Below, piece after piece: positions 7,839 to 16,868 of a DNA stretch of 64,000 nucleotides. The DNA comes from Paenibacillus aceris. Lineage in GTDB: Bacteria > Bacillota > Bacilli > Paenibacillales > NBRC-103111. The stretch is taken from contig NZ_JAGGKV010000009.1 in NCBI RefSeq assembly GCF_017874035.1, positions 124,001 through 188,000 of the forward strand, read 5' to 3'. The notes under the pieces are model-generated. The model was not told the origin of the DNA. It searched no databases and was given only the letters and a program-made list of their open reading frames with translations. Every line of letters begins with the position of its first letter. Position 1 is the first letter of the stretch. A program made the translations under genes and the position numbers.

Positions 7839-9665
7839 TTGGAACTTCAAGTAACAAACAGTCCTTTTAATCAGGAGCAGGTAGAACTGCTAAATCGTCT
7901 ACTGCCTACGCTGACAGAATCACAACGAGTCTGGTTGAGCGGTTATTTTACTGCAATTAATGGAGCGGCAGGATCGGTAAGTGCCGGCTCAGCGCCTATA
8001 GCGGTTGCGGCGCCAAACGTTGAGGCAATTTCCAAAGAAGTTACGGTGCTCTTCGGATCACAATCCGGTAAAGCACAAGGATTAGCTAAGAAGTTTTCCA
8101 AAAAACTCGAAGAACAAGGTTTTCAGGTAACGCTTTCTTCCATGTCCGATTTCAAGCCGAACGGTTTGAAAAAGGTGCAAAACTTATTGGTTCTTGTCAG
8201 CACCCATGGTGAAGGGGTTCCGCCGGACAATGCCATTTCATTCCATGGATTCCTTCATAGCAAAAGAGCGCCTCAACTGGATGGCTTGCGGTACTCGGTG
8301 CTCTCGCTTGGTGATACTTCGTATGAGTTCTTTTGTCAAACGGGGAAAGACTTCGACAAGCGTTTGGGTGAGTTAGGCGGCAAGCCGCTTACGCCTCGCG
8401 TTGATTGCGATGTAGATTTCGATGAACCGGCAGCAGAATGGATGAACAGTGTGCTAAGCTCACTCAGTGCATCTTCAGCATCTTCATCAGCAGCTGTGGG
8501 TGGAGCTGTTGCTAGCTCCGCTAGTGGCGCTGAATCCGAATTTTCAAGAACGAACCCTTTTGAGGCCGAAGTTCTTGAGAACTTGAATCTGAACGGCCGC
8601 GGCTCAGACCGCGAAACTCGACATGTGGAGATTTCCCTGGAGGGATCAAACCTTCAGTATGAGCCAGGCGACTGCCTAGGCATCTATCCGGAAAATCACC
8701 CTCGTCTTGTCGACGAATTAATCGAAGCAATGGGCTGGGATGCCGATGAGTCCGTTACCATCAACAAAAACGGTGACAAACGTTCTGTTCGGTACGCATT
8801 AACCCGTAACTTTGAGATTACTGTATTAACGAAGCCATTGCTTGAGCAAATTGCTAAATTGACTATAAATACAGACCTGAATGGACTTGTAGCAGCAGGA
8901 CATGAGCAAGAGCTTAAATCCTATATCAGCGGCAGAGATCTGCTGGATTTGGTTCAAGATTACTCGCTTAAGGGTATTCCGGCTGCTGAATTTATTGCTG
9001 TCCTACGTAAAATGCCAGCTCGCTTATACTCCATTTCCAGCAGCTCGAAAGCTTTCCCGGATGAGGTGCATGTGACCGTCCGTGCAGTTCGCTACGAAGC
9101 GCGTGGACGTGAACGTTATGGTGTCTGCTCCGTACAATTGGCAGAAAGAGTGAAAGCTGGCGAAACATTGCCGGTGTACATTCAAAACAACCCTAATTTC
9201 AAATTACCTGAAAGCCCCGATACGTCGATCATTATGATTGGACCAGGAACAGGAGTAGCGCCTTTCCGTGCATTCTTAGGCGAGCGTGAAGAGACGGGTG
9301 CGGAAGGCAAATCATGGTTGTTCTACGGAGATCAGCATTTCTCAACAGACTTCCTGTATCAAATTGAGTGGCAGCGCTGGTTGAAAGATGGCGTTCTAAC
9401 GCGTATGGACGTTGCGTTCTCTCGCGATACCGATCAAAAAGTGTATGTACAGCACCGTATGCTTGAGAAAAGCAAGGAACTGTATCAATGGCTGCAAGAA
9501 GGAGCCAGCGTGTATGTCTGCGGGGACGAGAAACGCATGGCCCATGATGTTCATGAAACATTAGCAAAGATTATTGAACAAGAGGGCGGTTTCAGCTCGG
9601 AAGAAGCTGCTGAATACTTGTCCCGGATGCAACAGCAGAAACGCTATCAGCGGGACGTCTACTAA
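7839..9665 (+). CDS. cysJ: Sulfite reductase (NADPH) flavoprotein alpha subunit
   Basis: 608 residues with the full CysJ architecture. A short N-terminal helix region leads to a flavodoxin domain (about 68-205; TVLFGSQSGKAQGLA binds FMN), then an Ala/Ser-rich linker, a FAD domain with RLYSISSS, and an NADPH-binding domain (GPGTGVAPFRAFL, then YVCGD). It passes electrons from NADPH through FAD and FMN to the CysI hemoprotein, which reduces sulfite to sulfide for cysteine synthesis. The start is one of two adjacent TTG codons (7836 or 7839) behind GAGAGGTGG. The gene is followed after 34 bases by cysI in one operon. Confidence 0.95.
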   Translation: MELQVTNSPFNQEQVELLNRLLPTLTESQRVWLSGYFTAINGAAGSVSAGSAPIAVAAPNVEAISKEVTVLFGSQSGKAQGLAKKFSKKLEEQGFQVTLSSMSDFKPNGLKKVQNLLVLVSTHGEGVPPDNAISFHGFLHSKRAPQLDGLRYSVLSLGDTSYEFFCQTGKDFDKRLGELGGKPLTPRVDCDVDFDEPAAEWMNSVLSSLSASSASSSAAVGGAVASSASGAESEFSRTNPFEAEVLENLNLNGRGSDRETRHVEISLEGSNLQYEPGDCLGIYPENHPRLVDELIEAMGWDADESVTINKNGDKRSVRYALTRNFEITVLTKPLLEQIAKLTINTDLNGLVAAGHEQELKSYISGRDLLDLVQDYSLKGIPAAEFIAVLRKMPARLYSISSSSKAFPDEVHVTVRAVRYEARGRERYGVCSVQLAERVKAGETLPVYIQNNPNFKLPESPDTSIIMIGPGTGVAPFRAFLGEREETGAEGKSWLFYGDQHFSTDFLYQIEWQRWLKDGVLTRMDVAFSRDTDQKVYVQHRMLEKSKELYQWLQEGASVYVCGDEKRMAHDVHETLAKIIEQEGGFSSEEAAEYLSRMQQQKRYQRDVY

Positions 9666-9699
9666 GACGAGTCCGTTGATTGCTAGAGGAGAGAGCGAT

Positions 9700-11418
9700 A
9701 TGTCAGAAAACAATTTACTGTCGAAAAACAGCGCACCGCATAGCGAAGTTGAACATATTAAACAGAGAACGAACTATTTGCGGGGAAGTCTCGAGGAGAC
9801 ACTGCTAGACACCATTACGGGATCAATCCCCGAGGATGATAACCGCTTGATGAAGTTTCACGGCAGCTATATGCAGGACGACAGGGATCTGCGCAACGAA
9901 CGTCAAAAGCAGAAGCTGGAGCCTGCGTATCAGTTCATGCTGCGCGTACGTGCGGCTGGCGGAATTGTGACAGCTGACCAATGGCTAATGATGGACCGCG
10001 TCGCACAGAAATATGCGAATGGCACAATTCGCTTAACGACGCGTCAATCGTTCCAGCTTCACGGTGTTCTGAAGTGGAACATGAAAAAGACGATTCAGGA
10101 AGTTAATGCATCGCTGCTTAGCACGCTGGCAGCTTGCGGTGACGTTAACCGTAACGTTATGTGTAATCCTAATCCATACCTTTCAGATGTGCATGGTGAA
10201 GTTTATGAGTGGGCTTGCCGCATCAGTAATCATCTGGATCCGCAGACACGCGCATACCATGAAATTTGGTTGGACGGAGAGAAGATCTTAGACAGCCAGG
10301 ACGTTGAGCAAGAACCGATTTATGGAAAAGTGTACTTGCCGCGTAAGTTTAAAATTGGTATCGCTGTTCCGCCTTCCAATGATGTAGACGTATTCTCGCA
10401 AGATCTCGGTTTTATCGCGATTGTGGAAGATGGCAAATTGAAGGGCTTTAACGTTTCAGTTGGCGGCGGCATGGGCATGACGCATGGCGATACGCTGACT
10501 TACCCTCAGGTTGCCCAAGTGATCGGATTCGTGACACCGGATCAAGTCGTTGATTTGGCAGAAAAAACAGTTACGATTCAACGCGATTATGGGGATCGTT
10601 CGGTGCGTAAACATGCTCGTTTCAAATATACGATTGATGACCGCGGCATTGAATGGTTCGTTGAAGAATTAACCGCTCGCCTAGGTTGGAAGCTTGAAGC
10701 CGCTCGACCTTATCAATTTGATGACAACGGGGATCGTTATGGCTGGGTAAAAGGAAGCAATGGCAAATGGCATTTCACCTTGTTCGTCCAAAATGGACGC
10801 ATCAAAGACGAGGAAGGAAACCAATTGCTGACCGGTCTTCGCGAAATCGCGAAAGTTCATGGCGGCGACTTCCGACTCACGGCGAACCAGAACTTGATTA
10901 TCGGAAACGTGAGCGCTCAGAAGAAGAAAAAGATCGAAGATTTAATCAAGGAATATGGTCTTACAGATGGACTTCATTACTCTGCATTACGCAGAAGTTC
11001 CATGGCCTGTGTGTCCCTTCCAACATGCGGCATGGCCATGGCGGAAGCCGAGCGTTACCTGCCTGAATTGATGGGAAAAATCGAGCCGATGCTGGAAGAT
11101 GCCGGTTTGAGTGAGAAAGAAATCACCATTCGTATGACAGGATGCCCGAACGGATGCGCACGCCCGATGCTGGCAGAGCTTGCGTTCATCGGTAAAGCAC
11201 CTGGCAAATACAACATGTATTTAGGTGGCGGCCATGCCGGCAACCGACTCAACAAGCTGTATAAAGAAAACATTGGCGAAGCTGAGATTTTGCAGTCGCT
11301 TCAGCCGATTATTACGCAATATGCCAAAGAACGTTGGGATGGCGAGCACTTCGGTGACTTTGTCATTCGTGCGGGCTATGTGAAGGAAGTTCGTTCCGGT
11401 CAAGACTTTCACGCATAA
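9700..11418 (+). CDS. cysI: Sulfite reductase (NADPH) hemoprotein beta subunit
   Basis: 572 residues. The siroheme/4Fe-4S cysteines are visible as CVSLPTCGMAMAEAERYLP and TGCPNGCARP, followed by GGGHAGNRL, all hallmarks of assimilatory sulfite reductase. It catalyses the six-electron reduction of sulfite to sulfide with electrons from CysJ. The ATG at 9700 has AGAGGAGAGAG just upstream. The frame extends back into cysJ to 9574, but that longer start lacks a ribosome-binding site and would add a non-homologous tail. A terminator follows. Confidence 0.95.
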   Translation: MSENNLLSKNSAPHSEVEHIKQRTNYLRGSLEETLLDTITGSIPEDDNRLMKFHGSYMQDDRDLRNERQKQKLEPAYQFMLRVRAAGGIVTADQWLMMDRVAQKYANGTIRLTTRQSFQLHGVLKWNMKKTIQEVNASLLSTLAACGDVNRNVMCNPNPYLSDVHGEVYEWACRISNHLDPQTRAYHEIWLDGEKILDSQDVEQEPIYGKVYLPRKFKIGIAVPPSNDVDVFSQDLGFIAIVEDGKLKGFNVSVGGGMGMTHGDTLTYPQVAQVIGFVTPDQVVDLAEKTVTIQRDYGDRSVRKHARFKYTIDDRGIEWFVEELTARLGWKLEAARPYQFDDNGDRYGWVKGSNGKWHFTLFVQNGRIKDEEGNQLLTGLREIAKVHGGDFRLTANQNLIIGNVSAQKKKKIEDLIKEYGLTDGLHYSALRRSSMACVSLPTCGMAMAEAERYLPELMGKIEPMLEDAGLSEKEITIRMTGCPNGCARPMLAELAFIGKAPGKYNMYLGGGHAGNRLNKLYKENIGEAEILQSLQPIITQYAKERWDGEHFGDFVIRAGYVKEVRSGQDFHA

Positions 11419-11431
11419 ACCTTAATAACAT

Positions 11432-11477
11432 GGCTGTCCCGAAGGTCTGAAAAGATCTGACGGATAGTCTTTTTTTA
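11432..11477 (+). terminator. Rho-independent terminator after cysI
   Basis: GGCTGTCC...GGTC pairs with GATC...GGATAGTC around a small loop, then seven T follow. It separates cysJI from the ART-like gene. Confidence 0.8.
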
Positions 11478-11523
11478 TTTGAGGTAACCTATGGAAAGGT
11501 TTGGTGTACAAGGAGCAGACAGG

Positions 11524-12210
11524 ATGGACGAAGCTGTTTTATTACAAATAACAAAAGCTCAAAGCAGGAAAAGCTTATACCATTTTACACGAGCAAAGAA
11601 TTTAAAGGCTATTGCGCATTTTGATACGCTATTTTCCAGTTATAGTATCCAACCCTTCTATGGAGGCGCGCGGCGGTTAGAGCCAGAGGATATCAATTAT
11701 CATGATCAAAGGATCACGATCAATTCACACTTGAGAATCGCTGATAGTATGATCGATGCTTCTACAACGCAAGAACAATTTCGGGCGTATCTGGACCGGC
11801 ATGTGTTCTTATGGCCTACATTGAAGGATTGTCAAAAAATGATGGCCACCTACGCTCGAAGAGAGCCGAATGAGGCCTTTGCAGTTCTTGAATTCGATGC
11901 TTATACCTTGCTGAACAAGCACCGTTCAGTCGCAATGCTATCTAAATACGATTCAGGCAGCTCGCCGCGATTTCCCAAGCATTGTTCTTACAAGAAGAGT
12001 TTGGCGATGTTTTTGCCTCTTGAAGAGTTTAGTCTCGTAAAGAATGATCTAGTGCCAAGTACGCCATCGCAGATACGAGAGGTCCTCATTAAAAACAAGA
12101 TGAGTGGTGTGACTGAGTTGTTAACAGCTGTTTATGTGAGCGGCAGTGTGGAACCTCCTGTTGGCTGGAGGCTTTTGATAAAGCCATGGTTGGACTTGGT
12201 TGAAATCTAG
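11524..12210 (+). CDS. ADP-ribosyltransferase-fold (DarT/DUF4433-like) protein
   Basis: 228 residues, only distantly recognisable. The N-terminus reads SLYHFTRAKNLKAIAHF, like the YHiT-x-x-NL-x-x-I entry of DarT-type and related ART proteins. The C-terminal part has SQIREVLIKNKMSG, which could be the strand carrying the catalytic Glu, followed by ELLTAVYVSG. DarT enzymes ADP-ribosylate nucleic acid or protein. The start was chosen for AAGGAG eight bases before the ATG; ATG 11491 in the same frame is an alternative. A ParB-like gene follows on the same strand after 117 bases. The fold assignment is an inference from motifs and could be wrong. Confidence 0.5.
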   Translation: MDEAVLLQITKAQSRKSLYHFTRAKNLKAIAHFDTLFSSYSIQPFYGGARRLEPEDINYHDQRITINSHLRIADSMIDASTTQEQFRAYLDRHVFLWPTLKDCQKMMATYARREPNEAFAVLEFDAYTLLNKHRSVAMLSKYDSGSSPRFPKHCSYKKSLAMFLPLEEFSLVKNDLVPSTPSQIREVLIKNKMSGVTELLTAVYVSGSVEPPVGWRLLIKPWLDLVEI

Positions 12211-12277
12211 ATCGTACATCTGACGACGAATTTCGAGTGAACAAGCATCTACCCGACACTATCCCTCATACACTGTT

Positions 12278-12296
12278 ACATCAAACAAATTGATGT
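12278..12296. promoter_or_regulatory. Inverted repeat before the ParB-like gene
   Basis: ACATCAA-ACAAA-TTGATGT is a perfect 7-bp dyad with no T-run after it, so it looks more like an operator than a terminator. Confidence 0.35.
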
Positions 12297-12327
12297 CTGT
12301 AAACAGCGGTGACGAGGAGGGGTACGG

Positions 12328-12831
12328 ATGAGATATATGGTGCAATATATACCTCTAAGCAAGATTAAGCCGGAAAGTACCATAACCAAAACCTCGGGTC
12401 GAAAAAAAGATTTAAAAAAAGTCGCGCAAGATCTCATGCATCTGATGGTTGTTCAGAAAAGCAAAAAAGCGAAAGGTTATGTCATTTTAGATGGACATCA
12501 TCATTTTAACTTCCTTAAAAAGCATACGAATAAACAAACAGCGGTGTGTTTAGTCGATGAGAGTAAGATGTCGGCAGGTTTGGGGAAGCTAGTTAATCAA
12601 TTTCGAAAACGACCGCTTCCTTATGACGTTCCTGACATACGCTCGGATCGAGTGACCGTTAGCAGTTGGTCGATCATTCGTACTTTTTTGAAACGTGAGC
12701 CCCGGTTTCGCAGTCTTTCGCGCAGACAGCAGCTGAAGGTGCTCCGGCTCGGTATGCAATATAAGAAAACTACGGTACGCAGCATGCAAGCTAAAGTAGA
12801 TGAGTTATTAAAAAAGGTGATCATGGATTAA
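12328..12831 (+). CDS. ParB-like nuclease-domain protein
   Basis: 167 basic residues. The N-terminal half has the ParB/sulfiredoxin-like pattern: YIPLSKIKPES near the start and GYVILDGHHHFNFLKKH near residue 55, equivalent to the ParB DGHHR box. The C-terminal half is Arg/Lys-rich and predicted helical (FLKREPRFRSLSRRQQLKVL), possibly nucleic-acid binding. It is too short, and has the wrong neighbours, for a chromosome-partition ParB. It has a strong ribosome-binding site (GAGGAGGGG) and its own terminator. Its position behind the ART-like gene suggests a joint role, but this is inference. Confidence 0.65.
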   Translation: MRYMVQYIPLSKIKPESTITKTSGRKKDLKKVAQDLMHLMVVQKSKKAKGYVILDGHHHFNFLKKHTNKQTAVCLVDESKMSAGLGKLVNQFRKRPLPYDVPDIRSDRVTVSSWSIIRTFLKREPRFRSLSRRQQLKVLRLGMQYKKTTVRSMQAKVDELLKKVIMD

Positions 12832-12850
12832 TTAGTTATGGAAGTTTGGG

Positions 12851-12873
12851 GAGCTGCCTTGGCGGCTCTTTTG
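12851..12873 (+). terminator. Rho-independent terminator
   Basis: GAGCTGCC pairs with GGCGGCTC (one G-U), then TTTT follows. It lies 20 bases after the ParB-like gene. Confidence 0.75.
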
Positions 12874-12957
12874 TCATATCTGCCTGTCATAAACCTATCT
12901 ATTCAATTCATATCATAGAAGATAGAAACATAGATTCATAGATTTGGAGGAAGGTCA

Positions 12958-14670
12958 ATGCTGGATTACTCGAAATGGCAGGGTGCGAATGATGCGAACT
13001 GGTACATAGATGACCCCATTGTGACCCGTTATGCGAAGCGGTACGTATCGGAAGCGGTTATGCGTTATGTCGAGGATGCTTTTGTAGAAACAGGCCGTCT
13101 TGCTGCAGGTCCAATAGATAAGCGAGCCGTGCATACGGATCGGGATGGTGCGCCAAAATTAATTCGATATAACCGTCAAGGTGAAGAGATTAACGAAATT
13201 TGGTACAACGAAGGGTATTTGCAAACGGTAAAAGACGGCTTCGGTTCCGGTGTCGTTGCTTTACGATACGATCAGAAGGCACCAGAGAAGATTCCGTTCT
13301 TCGTGAATAGTATTTTGTTGTATCTGTTGTGTGAGGCGGAGACTGGTTTCGCATGTCCTGTAACTTTGACACAGTCAGCAGCTTTCGTTATTGAGAAATT
13401 TGGTTCCGAAGAGCAAAAACAAAAGTATTTGTCACGATTAGCCTCACCAAAGGTAGAGGATATTGCGCAAGGCGCTACATTTTTGACGGAAATCCAAGGC
13501 GGTTCAGACGTAGGAGCAACGGAGACGAGAGCGGTCAAGCAAGGAGATCATTATGTGCTATCAGGTCAAAAATGGTTTGCCAGCAACTGTGATGCTGAAA
13601 TCGCGATCACGTTGGCACGTATCAATGAAATACCTGGCACACGCGGCCTTGGCTTGTTCTTAATGCCAAAGTTTTTGCCGGACGGTAGTCGCAACCCCAT
13701 CACGATTCGGAGGCTGAAGGATAAATTAGGGGTTCGTGCAGTTGCTAGCGGTGAACTCGTTTTGAATCAAGCAATTGGCTATCTGATCGGTTCGGAGGCG
13801 GAGGGCTTTAAATACATGGCGGAAGCATTGAATGTGTCGCGCATAGACACAGCCCTTGGCGGACTGGCTGTCGCTCGCCGTGCTTACCTTGAAGCTATTC
13901 TTTACGCTCACAAGCGCTCTGCTTTCGGGAAGCGGATCATAGACTATCCCATGATTCAAGAAACATTTGCTGCGCTTATGGCGGAAATTGAAGCAGGCTG
14001 GGCTGTTACTGCACAAATGATACGAAGATTTGACCTAGTCCACACATACGGCACCGGGACAGAGGAAGACATTTCTGTTATGAGAATCCTGCTTTCCCTA
14101 GCCAAGTATCGATTAAGTGAGCTTGGAGTGTCTGCGGCTAGGCAAGCTATGGATATGCTTGGGGGAAATGGTTATATCGAAGAGTATCCGCTTGCCCGAC
14201 TGCTGCGAGATGCGCTCGTTAATCCGATTTGGGAAGGTACAGCTAATATCCAGTCGCTTGAAGTGTTGAAAAATCTTAAAAAGGGCGGCTCACAGGCCTT
14301 CATCGCGGCGCTGCAAGAGACTCTTGCAGCCATTGATCTTAAGGAACTTGATGAGCTCCGAACGGAAGTGCATCGACATGTGCTGCGGCTTCAAGAACTC
14401 TTTGATAAGTTCGCACAGTTGGACAGCCATTGCCAAACAGCAGGGATCAAAAAGCTGGTACATGTGATGTATGATGTGTTTGCTGCTGTTCATCTACTGG
14501 AAGAAAGCCAGTATGATGTTATGCAAGAAGGGAATGGACGCCGTATCCGTATTATTCAGATTTGGATGAGGCTGACATTGAATGTGAATAGTGACACAGA
14601 AATACTGAAGCCGGAATTGTATTCGCAGAATGAATTTCAAGCAATTACAGCTTTTGGACATATAAAATGA
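12958..14670 (+). CDS. Acyl-CoA dehydrogenase, AidB-like
   Basis: 570 residues, longer than the usual 380-residue acyl-CoA dehydrogenases, with an extra N-terminal region and C-terminal helical tail as in AidB-like members. Flavin and substrate motifs are clear: FLTEIQGGSDVGATETRA, LSGQKWFASN and DMLGGNGYIEEYPLARLLRD. NPIWEGTANIQS carries the probable catalytic Glu near residue 425. It is a FAD enzyme that probably oxidises an acyl-CoA or a related substrate; the true substrate is unknown. An AGGAGG-like site precedes the ATG. A methyltransferase gene follows after 19 bases, so the two may be co-transcribed. Confidence 0.85.
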   Translation: MLDYSKWQGANDANWYIDDPIVTRYAKRYVSEAVMRYVEDAFVETGRLAAGPIDKRAVHTDRDGAPKLIRYNRQGEEINEIWYNEGYLQTVKDGFGSGVVALRYDQKAPEKIPFFVNSILLYLLCEAETGFACPVTLTQSAAFVIEKFGSEEQKQKYLSRLASPKVEDIAQGATFLTEIQGGSDVGATETRAVKQGDHYVLSGQKWFASNCDAEIAITLARINEIPGTRGLGLFLMPKFLPDGSRNPITIRRLKDKLGVRAVASGELVLNQAIGYLIGSEAEGFKYMAEALNVSRIDTALGGLAVARRAYLEAILYAHKRSAFGKRIIDYPMIQETFAALMAEIEAGWAVTAQMIRRFDLVHTYGTGTEEDISVMRILLSLAKYRLSELGVSAARQAMDMLGGNGYIEEYPLARLLRDALVNPIWEGTANIQSLEVLKNLKKGGSQAFIAALQETLAAIDLKELDELRTEVHRHVLRLQELFDKFAQLDSHCQTAGIKKLVHVMYDVFAAVHLLEESQYDVMQEGNGRRIRIIQIWMRLTLNVNSDTEILKPELYSQNEFQAITAFGHIK

Positions 14671-14689
14671 GGTATAATCAGGAGTGTAG

Positions 14690-15532
14690 ATGAATGAAGG
14701 AGTGAATGTGCCCATGATTGAGAACGTACGCACGAGTAATGTACAGCGTTTTGCCGGCTTCGGCGCGTTGTACGATCAGAATCGTCCCACGGCTCCGCAA
14801 GAAGTCGTTAAGTTGTTAACAACATACTTGCAGCGAAAACCGCAAACGGTCGTTGACGTAGGATGCGGCACAGGTCTTTCGACTTTTTTATGGCTGAATG
14901 AAGCAGAACAAATCATTGGCGTTGAGCCAAGTGACGATATGCGCGCGGTAGCCGTTAGCAAGTGGGAGGCGAGTAATAAACCGGACAATATGCAATTTGT
15001 AAAAGGGCTCTCCCACGAGTTAGACCTGCCATCTGCATCCGCCGATGTCATCACTTGCTCGCAATCGTTTCATTGGATGGATCCGCAAAGTACTCTGCGC
15101 GAGTTTGCGCGCGTACTCCGTCCCGGCGGTGTATTCGCCGCATATGACTGCGATTGGCCGCCAGTGTTCGATTGGAAAATTGAGGAGGAGTACAAGAGAC
15201 TCCTTACTTTAGGGGACGCACGTGCGTTGGAGCTGGCTCCGACGGAGCAGCAGGCCCACAAATGGAACAAAGAGGAGCATCTGCAGCAAATTCGCAGCTC
15301 AGGCTTATTCCGATATGCGAGAGAGATCGTTTTTCATAACTGGGAAACTTGCAGCGCTGAGCGCTATGCGAACCTTGCTTTTAGTCAGGGGGGCTTGCAA
15401 ACCGCGTTAAAATTGGGCGCAGATGAACTGCGCGAAGAGTTGACGGCCTTTCGTGAACAAGTAAATGAGGCTTTCGGTGGTGAAGAACGGGAGATTTTGT
15501 TCGGATACCGGCTGCGCATGGGCGTGGTCTAG
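14690..15532 (+). CDS. Class I SAM-dependent methyltransferase
   Basis: 280 residues. Methyltransferase motif I is VVDVGCGTGLSTFLW, followed by IIGVEPSDDM, the DLPSASADVITCSQSFHWMD segment typical of the UbiE/Methyltransf_11 group, and LRPGGVFAAYDCDWPP. The substrate is unknown, probably a small molecule. It lies closely behind the acyl-CoA dehydrogenase gene. Two in-frame ATG codons (14690 and 14714) both have plausible ribosome-binding sites. A long hairpin terminator follows. Confidence 0.85.
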   Translation: MNEGVNVPMIENVRTSNVQRFAGFGALYDQNRPTAPQEVVKLLTTYLQRKPQTVVDVGCGTGLSTFLWLNEAEQIIGVEPSDDMRAVAVSKWEASNKPDNMQFVKGLSHELDLPSASADVITCSQSFHWMDPQSTLREFARVLRPGGVFAAYDCDWPPVFDWKIEEEYKRLLTLGDARALELAPTEQQAHKWNKEEHLQQIRSSGLFRYAREIVFHNWETCSAERYANLAFSQGGLQTALKLGADELREELTAFREQVNEAFGGEEREILFGYRLRMGVV

Positions 15533-15537
15533 GTCAC

Positions 15538-15572
15538 AACGGCTATGATGAAATTCATCATAGCCGTTTTAC
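15538..15572 (+). terminator. Strong hairpin terminator
   Basis: AACGGCTATGATGAA and TTCATCATAGCCGTT form a near-continuous 14-15 bp perfect stem followed by T-rich sequence. Confidence 0.9.
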
Positions 15573-15638
15573 TTTCATAAAAGATTCCCAGTAGAATCAA
15601 AATTAATATTATTGTTTTCTGCTATAGAAGATATGTAC

Positions 15639-15778
15639 ATGCATGCGCAGACGTCACGCTACATAGAATGGCAATATTACCTTGCTGGCCAAGGAAGGAT
15701 GACGGTGTTTGTCGGCAATGGGAATTCCCGCACTTTCGACTATCGAGCAGGCGATGCCGGCTATGTACCTTTTGCAAT
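15639..15778 (+). pseudogene. Remnant of a bicupin oxalate decarboxylase (C-terminal cupin)
   Basis: The residues IEWQYYLAGQGRMTVFVGNG followed by SRTFDYRAGDAGYVPFAM match the C-terminal cupin of OxdC-type oxalate decarboxylases (DEWQYY..G.ARMTVF; RTF.Y.AGDVGYVPFAM). The manganese-binding RELHWHP segment that should come just before EWQYY is broken: a residual MRRRH in another frame and a stop lie there, and the match ends abruptly after FAM. Neither the N-terminal cupin nor the C-terminal tail is present. It looks like a decayed fragment, not an active enzyme. Confidence 0.7.
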
Positions 15779-15802
15779 GTTAGGAAGTCCGAGTATCGCC
15801 CC

Positions 15803-15841
15803 AAAAAAAGGGAGCTAAGCAGAATCAAGCTGCTTAACTCC
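15803..15841 (-). terminator. Terminator of the DUF6376-like lipoprotein gene
   Basis: On the minus strand GGAGTTAAGCAG pairs with CTGCTTAGCTCC (one G-U), followed by seven T. It lies just after the lipoprotein stop codon. Confidence 0.85.
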
Positions 15842-15847
15842 TGTTTG

Positions 15848-16285
15848 TCATGCTCCCAGATTTGAGATCCGATTGATTAAGCCTGTAATGTCGTTAATGG
15901 TCGTGAGGATTTGGGAGTTTTGCATCTTATCGAGCACCAGATGTCCATTTTCAATCACTTGATTAATCTCGTCTAACAAGATTTTATTTTTGTCTACAAC
16001 CTGCTGATGCAGATCCTTTGCGAATGCGGGGACACTTTTTAAATTAAATTGTTCGATTTGTGTCTTTAATGCCAGTAATTGATTTTCAAGCTCCTGTTTC
16101 GTCTCAGGATTCGTAGCGGCGTCTTTGATCAACTGGGGGGCTTGCTCAGCAAATGTACTTAGCTTATTTATATGCGCCGTAGCTTGATTCACATAGTCCA
16201 CTGATTGGCTTGCTCCATCAAGGAACGAACATGCTCCCAGCATCATGGTTGATAGGACAACCAATAACAGCATTGATTTTCTCAT
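15848..16285 (-). CDS. Small lipoprotein, DUF6376-like
   Basis: 145 residues. A type II signal peptide ends in the lipobox MLGACS, so the mature protein is probably lipid-anchored on the outer face of the membrane. The rest is helical and polar (SVDYVNQATAHINKLSTFAE, then FAKDLHQQVVDKNKILLDEI), a pattern I associate with the DUF6376 lipoproteins of Bacillales. The function is unknown. AAAGGAAG lies before the ATG, and a strong terminator follows. It is transcribed against its neighbours as a single gene. Confidence 0.8.
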   Translation of the reverse strand: MRKSMLLLVVLSTMMLGACSFLDGASQSVDYVNQATAHINKLSTFAEQAPQLIKDAATNPETKQELENQLLALKTQIEQFNLKSVPAFAKDLHQQVVDKNKILLDEINQVIENGHLVLDKMQNSQILTTINDITGLINRISNLGA

Positions 16286-16398
16286 TCAAATTCACTTCCT
16301 TTCCCATGTAATTTGAGAAAACATGTATTGTTTGGTATTGTTTTAATACGCTTTGCTAGAAAATAGAGTTTCAAGGAAAAGGAAGGGAGCATTTAGAT

Positions 16399-16800
16399 AT
16401 GTCGGCATTTATTGATAAAATTGCGTTGATCCGTATCGTTGACGGTCAAATATTGGGTACACGCTCGAAAGGGAAAGAGCTTTATTATTTACCGGGAGGC
16501 AAAAGAGACCCTGGAGAAACAGATACCGAGACATTGATCCGGGAAATCGAGGAGGAGCTTTCTGTACGCATTAAACCGGAAACCGTCGCGCATTTTGGGG
16601 ATTTCGAAGCACAAGCGGACGGTAAGGCAGAAGGTATTGTTGTAAAAATGGCTTGTTATACGGCAGATTTCGACGGCGAACTGAGTGCCGCTTCCGAAAT
16701 CGATGAATTGGAGTGGCTGTCCTACAAGGACAGGGAGCGCGTATCTCGTGTGGTCCAAATCATATTTGATCACTTGCATGAGAAGAAGCTGCTGCCGTAA
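16399..16800 (+). CDS. Nudix hydrolase
   Basis: 133 residues. The Nudix box GGKRDPGETDTETLIREIEE runs into EELSV and keeps the Mg2+-binding REIEEEL core. Nudix enzymes hydrolyse nucleoside diphosphates linked to other moieties; the substrate here cannot be told. The start has GGAAGGGAG upstream. The next gene begins about 70 bases later, possibly in the same transcript. Confidence 0.88.
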   Translation: MSAFIDKIALIRIVDGQILGTRSKGKELYYLPGGKRDPGETDTETLIREIEEELSVRIKPETVAHFGDFEAQADGKAEGIVVKMACYTADFDGELSAASEIDELEWLSYKDRERVSRVVQIIFDHLHEKKLLP

Positions 16801-16868
16801 GGAATTGAATGTTGTGCAACTATTCCTCCCTTTTGACGTCAAATTATGACAGAGGGGAGAGAATTGCA

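Noticed and set aside
9574..9699. Upstream start for cysI
   Set aside because: It lies inside cysJ without a ribosome-binding site, whereas ATG 9700 has a good site and fits the family's length.
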